The notes under the pieces are model-generated. The model was not told the DNA's origin. It searched no databases and was given only the letters and a program-made list of their open reading frames with translations. 38,897 nucleotides of DNA from Methanotrichaceae archaeon. Its GTDB lineage: Archaea; Halobacteriota; Methanosarcinia; Methanotrichales; Methanotrichaceae. The translations under genes and the position numbers were made by a program. Position 1 is the first letter of the stretch, and each line of letters starts with the position of its first letter. The stretch lies in assembly GCA_016927425.1 (NCBI GenBank), contig JAFGMR010000050.1, forward strand, positions 1-38,897. Reading direction: 5' to 3'. Below, piece after piece: positions 33,873-38,897 of the stretch.

Positions 33873-33900
33873 CTCCTTCCGGCTTAACTCTGCCGGAAGG
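33873..33900 (-). promoter_or_regulatory. Hairpin that sequesters the hisH ribosome binding site
   Basis: On the minus strand, CCTTCCGGC (33900-33892) pairs with GCCGGAAGG (33883-33875) across an 8-nt loop. The 3' arm plus the next two bases form the hisH Shine-Dalgarno (AAGGAG, 33878-33873), 4 nt before the ATG. A stable 9-bp GC-rich stem over the SD would repress initiation unless it is melted or bound. Structure is observed; the control mechanism is inferred. Confidence 0.6.
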
Positions 33901-34083
33901 GCTTTCCCAAATCTTCTATATACCCTTAACGCTTTTCGGGACTCAACACCTTTCAGGAATCTACGCCTTGTGGACTTCTATGCTTCGGGGGACGGTTGAT
34001 CGAGAAATCTCATTATGAAACCTTATGAAAACATCTCAAATATCGATATATAGGCAAGTCCCCTTCTTACCCGTGCCCAAGCA

Positions 34084-34122
34084 ATGTGGTCTAGGATGGG
34101 TCTTCCTTGGCCGCTGGCTTGA
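34084..34122 (+). other. Short upstream ORF before the glutamate-synthase-like gene
   Basis: ATG at 34084 opens a 12-codon frame, MWSRMGLPWPLA, ending 28 nt before the gene. A TATA-like CGATATATAGG at about 34045-34055 would start the transcript within a few nt of this ATG, so it could be translated leaderless. Frames this short arise by chance; it is listed because a similar Met-Trp frame precedes gdhA. Confidence 0.25.
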
Positions 34123-34150
34123 AGAATTATAAAAGTTATAGGTGTATATC

Positions 34151-35743
34151 ATGAATCTCAGACGTCCAAATGCCAACGATGCTGTGGGAACGTTCAACAG
34201 ATCCAAGAACGTCGTGCCGATGTCCGGCCTCTGTACCCGCTGTGTGGATGGATGCAAGGGTGGATGCGATATCTGGCTCTCCTCCTTCCGAGGGCGAGAG
34301 GTCCTCTATCCGGGGCCGTTTGGGGAGACCACCTCAGGCGCGGACAAGAACTACCCCTTGGACTACTCCCATCTGAACATCCAGGGCTATGCCGTTGGGG
34401 CGAAGGGCCTGCCGGATGGGGTCGAGGGAAATCCCGATACGGCAGTTTTCAGCGATGTCGACACCGAGACTGCTTACGGCTGGGATCGCAAGGTCAAGAT
34501 GACGATCCCCATCTTCACCGGGGCGCTTGGATCGACCGAGATCGCCCGCACCGGCTGGGAGCACTTCGCAGTAGGGGCCGCTATCTCGGGAATCACGCTT
34601 GTCTGCGGCGAGAACGTATGCGGCGTAGACCAGGAGCTCGTGCTCGACTCGAATGGCAAGGTCGCCAAGTCCCCGGAGATGGACCGGAGAATTGAGACAT
34701 ATAACAAGTATCACGAAGGCTACGGCGAGATCCTCGTCCAGATGAACGTGGAGGACACGAGGCTGGGCGTAGCTGAGTACGTATCCTCCAAGCACAACCT
34801 GGAGACGATCGAGCTGAAGTGGGGCCAGGGGGCAAAGTGCATCGGAGGAGAGATCAAGGTGAAGTCGCTCGAGAGGGCGAAGGAGCTCCAGAAGAGGGGC
34901 TACATCGTAAGGCCCGACCCTAGCCTCTCCGAGGTGGAGCGGGCATTCAACAGTGGCGCTATTCGCGAGATCGAGCGGCATTCCAGGCTTGGATTTGTGA
35001 CCAGAGAGGGCTTCCAGTCCGAGATCGATCGCCTGAGGGATCTAGGCTTCAAGAGGATAACCCTCAAGACCGGCGCCTACTCAATGACGGAACTTGCCAT
35101 GGCGCTTCGTTATGGGTCAGAGGCAAAGATCGACCTTTTGACGATCGACGGGGCGCCCGGCGGGACAGGAATGAGCCCCTGGCCAATGATGAACGAGTGG
35201 GGCATCCCCACATTCTACCTCCAGTCGTTGACCTACGAGTTCTGTCTGAGGCTGAAGGAGAGGGGCTTGAGGGTCCCGGACATCGCCATGGCCGGCGGAT
35301 TCTCTTCCGAGGATGGCGTCTTCAAGGCGCTCGCCATGGGAAGCCCATTCGTCAAAGCTGTGTGCATGGGCCGGGCATTGATGATCCCGGGGATGGTTGG
35401 AAAGAATATCGGCCACTGGATCAAGAGCGGGGACTTGCCCAAGAACGTGAAGAAGTATGGCGACACGCCTGAGAAGATATTCGTAACCTGCGAGGAGCTC
35501 AGGGAGAAGCTGGGAGGCGAGATCAAGGACTTGCCCATGGGTGCGATAGGCATCTACACCTACTGCCAAAGGTTCAAGACTGGTCTGCAGCAGCTCATGG
35601 CTGGAAGCCGGAACTTCAGAGTTTCCACGATCGGCCGCCATGACCTGATGGCCCTCACCGAGGAAGCGGCGAAGGTCTCCGGAATCGCATATGTGATGGA
35701 CGCCTACAGAGATGCTGCCGAGGGCATACTCGACGGGGAGTAG
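34151..35743 (+). CDS. FMN-binding glutamate synthase-like protein
   Basis: A 530-residue protein of the archaeal glutamate-synthase (GltB domain 2) type: a TIM barrel that binds FMN and, in glutamate synthases, converts 2-oxoglutarate plus ammonia to glutamate. An N-terminal Cys-rich segment SGLCTRCVDGCKGGC near 25-39 probably holds an Fe-S cluster. Later blocks are FTGALGSTEIA, IELKWGQGAKCIGGEIKV, DGAPGGTGMSPWPM, DIAMAGGFSSEDG and the cysteine strand IGIYTYCQRFKTGLQ. It has no amidotransferase domain, so ammonia would come from another protein. ATG 34151 is preferred over GTG 34142 because AGGTG lies 6 nt before it. gdhA follows 437 nt later, another glutamate-forming enzyme. Confidence 0.9.
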   Translation: MNLRRPNANDAVGTFNRSKNVVPMSGLCTRCVDGCKGGCDIWLSSFRGREVLYPGPFGETTSGADKNYPLDYSHLNIQGYAVGAKGLPDGVEGNPDTAVFSDVDTETAYGWDRKVKMTIPIFTGALGSTEIARTGWEHFAVGAAISGITLVCGENVCGVDQELVLDSNGKVAKSPEMDRRIETYNKYHEGYGEILVQMNVEDTRLGVAEYVSSKHNLETIELKWGQGAKCIGGEIKVKSLERAKELQKRGYIVRPDPSLSEVERAFNSGAIREIERHSRLGFVTREGFQSEIDRLRDLGFKRITLKTGAYSMTELAMALRYGSEAKIDLLTIDGAPGGTGMSPWPMMNEWGIPTFYLQSLTYEFCLRLKERGLRVPDIAMAGGFSSEDGVFKALAMGSPFVKAVCMGRALMIPGMVGKNIGHWIKSGDLPKNVKKYGDTPEKIFVTCEELREKLGGEIKDLPMGAIGIYTYCQRFKTGLQQLMAGSRNFRVSTIGRHDLMALTEEAAKVSGIAYVMDAYRDAAEGILDGE

Positions 35744-35783
35744 CGGGCCCCTTGGATGATCCATCCCCCTAACGATATCCCAC

Positions 35784-35807
35784 CCACCCTCTAGCTAGGG
35801 GGGGTGG
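35784..35807 (+). terminator. Hairpin after the glutamate-synthase-like gene
   Basis: CCACCC (35784-35789) pairs with GGGTGG (35802-35807), and wobble pairs extend the stem to about 8 bp around a TAGCTA loop. It lies 40 nt after the stop codon. No clear T-tract follows, so termination is plausible but not certain. Confidence 0.4.
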
Positions 35808-36117
35808 CCTCCATCGATGAGGCTTGGCGAATGAGATCGCGACATCACAGGGCCTGCATCGCACGCGCGTACGCAGCGTGTTCGGGCCGGCCAAAAGAAT
35901 CCATCTATATATGTATATGCATAGGTCTATATATATCTAGATAGTTATGCGTAGGGGTAACCGATACTTCGGCATATCACATCTGCAAACTGCAACTGTA
36001 ATCGATCCAATCTGCCTGAATCCCAATAAGCAAAGTTTATATGTTATAAATGGCCCAAACCGGGGACATCATCTAGTATAAATATATTGTCAGAAAGATT
36101 TAAATACCACTACCTAA

Positions 36118-36177
36118 ATGTGGCCTCTTATCTCTATGCAGATAAATCTTTGGGTCAATCTGAAGAGGCTGATTTAG
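36118..36177 (+). other. Short upstream ORF abutting gdhA
   Basis: ATG at 36118 opens a 19-codon frame, [19 protein letters not shown], whose TAG (36175-36177) ends 2 nt before the gdhA ATG. A TATA-like GTATAAATATATT at 36076-36088 would put the transcript start about 10 nt before it. Stop-to-start proximity allows translational coupling. Coding is not proven. Confidence 0.3.
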
Positions 36178-36179
36178 GT

Positions 36180-37427
36180 ATGTCCAAACCCAATCCTTTT
36201 GAGACTGCGCAAAAGCAGCTCGATGTATGTGCTAAGATTTTGAACCTAGACGCTGGCGTGCACCAGATGCTGAGATGTCCAATGAGGGAGCTGCACGTCT
36301 CCATCCCAGTTAAGATGGACGACGGCTCCACCAAGGTATTTCAGGGCTTTAGGGTGCAGTACAACGATGCACTGGGGCCGACCAAAGGCGGCATAAGGTT
36401 CCATCCCGAGGAGACCGTGGATACCGTCCGGGCGCTCGCCGCCTGGATGACGTGGAAGACCTCCCTTCTGGACCTGCCGCTCGGCGGCGGCAAGGGCGGC
36501 GTAATATGCAATCCGAAGGAGCTCTCGACAGGTGAGCAGGAGCGCCTATGCCGCGGCTACATCGACGCCATCTGGCAGTTCATCGGCCCCGACAAGGACG
36601 TCCCTGCACCGGACGTCTACACCACTCCCCAGATGATGGCCTGGATGATGGACGAGTTCTCCAAGCTCTCAGGAAAGAACAGGTTCGGCGTCATCACAGG
36701 AAAGCCCATATGCGTGGGCGGATCCTGGGGCAGGGGCGATGCGACAGCTAGGGGAGGGATGTTCACGATTCGGGAGGCTGCAAGGGAGCTCTCCATCGAC
36801 ATGAAGACGGCAACCGTCGCCATCCAGGGCTATGGGAACGCGGGTTGCCATGCCTCCTTCCTTGTCCAAGAGATGTTCGGGTCCAAGGTCGTTGCGATCA
36901 GCGACTCCAAGGGCGGCATCTACAACCCCGCCGGCCTCGACATCCAGGCTGCCTGCGGAATCAAGGGCGAGACGACTTCGGTCGTAAACACCCCCAACGT
37001 CCAGAAGATCAGCAATGAGGAGCTTCTGGAGCTCGATGTCGACGTGCTCATACTCGCAGCCCTCGAGAACGTGGTCACCGCCGAGAACGCGCCTCGCATC
37101 AAGGCGAAGATCGTGGCAGAGCTTGCAAACGGGCCCACAACCCCTGAAGCGGACGAGATACTGCACAAGAAGGGGATCCACGTCATACCCGACTTCCTCT
37201 GCAATGCAGGCGGCGTCACCGTATCCTACTTCGAGATGGTCCAGAACATGTCCATGTACACATGGACCCTGGAGGACGTCTACGAGCGGCTGGACGTGCG
37301 GATGACCAACGCCTACAGTAAGGTCCTCGAGGCCTCGAAGAGGTTCGGGATCGACATGCGCCAGGCCGCCTACACCGTGGCAGTGGAGCGCGTCGTCGAA
37401 GCCATGACGAGCCGGGGCTGGGTCTAG
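36180..37427 (+). CDS. gdhA: Glutamate dehydrogenase (Glu/Leu/Phe/Val family)
   Basis: Reversible NAD(P)-dependent amination of 2-oxoglutarate to glutamate, linking nitrogen and carbon metabolism. The 415-residue protein has [11 protein letters not shown] with substrate residues near 66-76, Lys93, the catalytic Lys105 in [10 protein letters not shown], and the Rossmann fingerprint [10 protein letters not shown] near 214-223. It also has [10 protein letters not shown] and [15 protein letters not shown]. The frame is open upstream to a TTG at 36087, but [15 protein letters not shown] at ATG 36180 is the family start and gives the usual length. GAGG lies about 11 nt upstream, a weak site. Pairing with the glutamate-synthase-like gene suggests a nitrogen-assimilation locus. 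Confidence 0.97.
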   Translation: MSKPNPFETAQKQLDVCAKILNLDAGVHQMLRCPMRELHVSIPVKMDDGSTKVFQGFRVQYNDALGPTKGGIRFHPEETVDTVRALAAWMTWKTSLLDLPLGGGKGGVICNPKELSTGEQERLCRGYIDAIWQFIGPDKDVPAPDVYTTPQMMAWMMDEFSKLSGKNRFGVITGKPICVGGSWGRGDATARGGMFTIREAARELSIDMKTATVAIQGYGNAGCHASFLVQEMFGSKVVAISDSKGGIYNPAGLDIQAACGIKGETTSVVNTPNVQKISNEELLELDVDVLILAALENVVTAENAPRIKAKIVAELANGPTTPEADEILHKKGIHVIPDFLCNAGGVTVSYFEMVQNMSMYTWTLEDVYERLDVRMTNAYSKVLEASKRFGIDMRQAAYTVAVERVVEAMTSRGWV

Positions 37428-37505
37428 AATATTTTATCGATTAGTAAAAGCCTACGTCGGGATGGAGTGAGCAGCTCCATCCAGCGCTTAATCTTAAAAA
37501 CGGAT

Positions 37506-37527
37506 ACCCCGCAGCTTGCTGCGGGGT
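37506..37527. terminator. Hairpin terminator between gdhA and the convergent secreted-protein gene
   Basis: ACCCCGCAG and CTGCGGGGT form a perfect 9-bp stem with a CTTG loop, 79 nt after the gdhA stop and 74 nt after the end of the convergent gene. It can act on both strands. T-rich sequence on either side is modest. Confidence 0.55.
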
Positions 37528-37600
37528 GCGCCGCCGTTTAACTACGCAACCTTCGAAATCTTTTCTCGATATACCGATGGCTCCAGGGCAGTGTCCTCCC

Positions 37601-38419
37601 TCACGCAATCTCCCCATAGAACCCCGTGATGTCGAAGTACACGGTGCGCGAGCTGGCCTCGGTTATATTCAAGTCCATCTTATCATAATACCTATCCCCT
37701 TCGGTGACTAGGGACTGCCCTTCCAGATCCCAGTTCGTGCCCTGCTGGCCAAAGTGCTTCCCCAGGTAGTAGTACTCAGCTGCAACTCCGTCCCTATCCC
37801 CGAAGGCATTTTGCACCTCAACCGCATTCATCGTGCTGCTGCCGTCGCCCCCTGTGAAGGCGATATACCCTCTGAAAAGCAGGATATTTGGATCCCATCT
37901 TTCGGCTGTGGCAGGATTCGATGTCGGGTCGTACCTCACATCGAGGCTCTCAAGCATCTCCTTGGTCCCATATTCCCAGGGGATGGCGGAGATGACCTCG
38001 AGGTTGAGGGTTCCGTTTACCTCTTCCAGGTACTCTGCCGATGAGGCTATGAAGATCATGCCGCTTTTGCTGGAGTTGGAAACGCCCATCACTCCCTCAC
38101 GCCCTCCTATGTCCACGACATATGGCTGCGCATCGGTGATCCCAAGGTCGAGGAGGATATCAAGGATGTTTCGACTCTCCTGACCGAGATCCGGAATGGG
38201 AGACCCAGGTTCCAGGTAGCCCGAGATCAGAGCCTGTACGCTCTCGCTGGATACGATCACGTCGAAGTGGAAAAAGTCATCTCTAGCGGTTATATTGTAC
38301 TCGTCTGAGCCGTTCAGCTCAAATGAGATGCTGTACGGGCCGACGTTCATCTGTTCCGTGGCCCCCTGGGTGGCGGATATTAGGAGGCCCAGGGCCAAGA
38401 GGACCAAAATTCTGTTCAT
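37601..38419 (-). CDS. Predicted secreted protein
   Basis: A 272-residue protein with a typical signal peptide (MNRILVLLALGLLISATQGA). The mature part is strand-rich and acidic, with several NxS/T sites (NGS, NIT, NSS, NGT) that could be N-glycosylated in archaea, and no cysteines. Segments such as VVDIGGREGVMGVSNSSKSG and MIFIASSAEYLEEVNGTLNLEVISAIPW give it the look of a surface protein of methanogens, but I recognise no named domain. The frame reaches 38443; ATG 38419 gives the cleaner signal peptide. It converges with gdhA across a hairpin. Confidence 0.75.
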   Translation of the reverse strand: MNRILVLLALGLLISATQGATEQMNVGPYSISFELNGSDEYNITARDDFFHFDVIVSSESVQALISGYLEPGSPIPDLGQESRNILDILLDLGITDAQPYVVDIGGREGVMGVSNSSKSGMIFIASSAEYLEEVNGTLNLEVISAIPWEYGTKEMLESLDVRYDPTSNPATAERWDPNILLFRGYIAFTGGDGSSTMNAVEVQNAFGDRDGVAAEYYYLGKHFGQQGTNWDLEGQSLVTEGDRYYDKMDLNITEASSRTVYFDITGFYGEIA

Positions 38420-38788
38420 GATAGTAACCTTTAGAAGATGCAATCGCCCTCTGGAGATAAATAATTAGCTTCTGCTCGATCGATCACAGCGGGATGTGCG
38501 GGAGAGCCAATACAGATCCCTCGAATGGAATCGCCGCGAATCCTTCTGCGTCCAGCCGCCTGAGCAGGCGAATTTGCCTTCCGGCCAGGGGAAGTCTGCG
38601 GCTGGATATGTGCTGCACATACTCCGCCGGTTAACGGGCGCAAGGGACTGCCTCGCAGCATTCATTCCGCCACGCGCGGTCGAACAGGGGTGCTTATGCG
38701 ATAAAATGGGGCGAGTGGGATGAAAGAGTCACAATCCACTTAATCGAGGGTCGTATCTGGCGGGAATTGGGCTATTAGGATCCGGCCC
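38420..38788. other. Stretch without recognisable gene
   Basis: Several open frames of 60-80 codons on both strands have composition unlike proteins and no motif. The AT-rich part near 38455-38470 is the likely promoter of the secreted-protein gene on the minus strand. The rest holds nothing I can support. Confidence 0.45.
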
Positions 38789-38896
38789 TCAGGTTGCTGC
38801 TGCCCACCCTTCGACGTTGCGTGTATCGAGGCTGAAGTTGATGCCAAGAAGGATCACTCTTCGACCGCTTCTCCGATAGGGCTCGTCATAGCCCTT
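38789..38896 (-). CDS. C-terminal end of an AAA-ATPase-like / PD-(D/E)XK (DUF1703) protein, partial
   Basis: The last 35 codons of a minus-strand gene run in from the right edge: KGYDEPYRRSGRRVILLGIN followed by FSLDTRNVEGW and a stop at 38789-38791. The pattern 'Y...G+.V.L+GINFS...RNV..W' is the characteristic C-terminus of the AAA-ATPase-like proteins with a PD-(D/E)XK nuclease domain (DUF1703/PDDEXK_9), common as multicopy genes in methanogens. Only the end is visible, so intactness cannot be judged. Confidence 0.65.
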   Translation of the reverse strand, partial: KGYDEPYRRSGRRVILLGINFSLDTRNVEGWAAAT

Positions 38897-38897
38897 C

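Larger units (their letters stand above)
35744..36179. other. Intergenic region upstream of gdhA
   Basis: It holds a hairpin near 35784-35807, a highly AT-rich block (about 35905-35950) with two near-identical decamers TATGCATAGG and TATGCGTAGG, and TATA-like elements at about 36036-36050, 36076-36088 and 36096-36106 that could drive gdhA. A 19-codon upstream frame ends just before gdhA. No longer gene is seen. Confidence 0.5.

Noticed and set aside
34334-34981. 215-codon minus-strand ORF in the glutamate-synthase-like gene
   Set aside because: Antisense shadow; the sense protein is conserved through this part.
37506-37527. Hairpin as a CRISPR-type repeat or insertion-sequence end
   Set aside because: It occurs once between convergent genes and fits a terminator; no arrays, transposases or repeated units were seen in the window.

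Overview
The window reads as a chromosomal segment of a methanogenic archaeon. Direct evidence is a complete methyl-coenzyme M reductase operon (mcrB-mcrD-mcrG-mcrA), two radical SAM enzymes of the kind that modify McrA, and methenyl-H4MPT cyclohydrolase. Archaeal information-processing genes (pelota, type IA topoisomerase, RNase Z) and a tRNA-Asn with a bulge-helix-bulge intron agree. The moderately GC-rich codon use, the mcrBDGA order without mcrC and the style of the secreted orphan proteins suggest the acetate-using family Methanotrichaceae (Methanothrix/Methanocrinis-like); this family assignment is inference.

Layout. Positions 1-3.3 kb hold a 38-residue zinc ribbon, a small secreted protein, tRNA-Thr, a tRNA thiolation enzyme, pelota, tRNA-Asn (11-nt intron) and tRNA-Met. 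Positions 3.3-5.1 kb are a decayed stretch: a nucleotidyltransferase with one nonsense codon, a frameshifted PA14-domain secreted protein, a HicB remnant fused antisense to it, and one small antitoxin-like gene. topA (-) and the mcr operon (+) diverge from a 426-bp region with a long mcr leader that contains a well-formed short upstream ORF. Downstream and convergent to mcr lie a MgmA-type (McrA glutamine C-methyltransferase candidate) gene and mmp10 (McrA arginine C-methyltransferase), so the enzyme and two of its modifiers are clustered. From 15.0 to 21.1 kb runs an smc-scpA-scpB condensin operon followed by a zinc-finger/winged-helix protein and a DUF1003 membrane protein; ScpB has an unexplained second domain of about 180 residues.

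Positions 21.2-23.1 kb hold a two-gene unit of an OLD/SMC-like ATPase with a DUF3696-like tail and a PIN-like nuclease. It is the best candidate for an under-described defence or toxin-like system. Then come YkgJ, mch, rnz, and on the minus strand a helical-repeat protein, surE, a UPF0145 protein, a ClC transporter with CBS domains, and an orphan two-gene unit with a putative lipoprotein. The last part holds a small HTH regulator with operator-like repeats, FeoA, hisF-hisH (with a hairpin that hides the hisH ribosome binding site), an FMN-binding glutamate-synthase-like protein and glutamate dehydrogenase (both preceded by short upstream ORFs starting Met-Trp), a secreted protein, and the C-terminal end of a PD-(D/E)XK/AAA-like protein running off the window.

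All calls come from reading motifs and alignable family signatures by eye; no database search was run.
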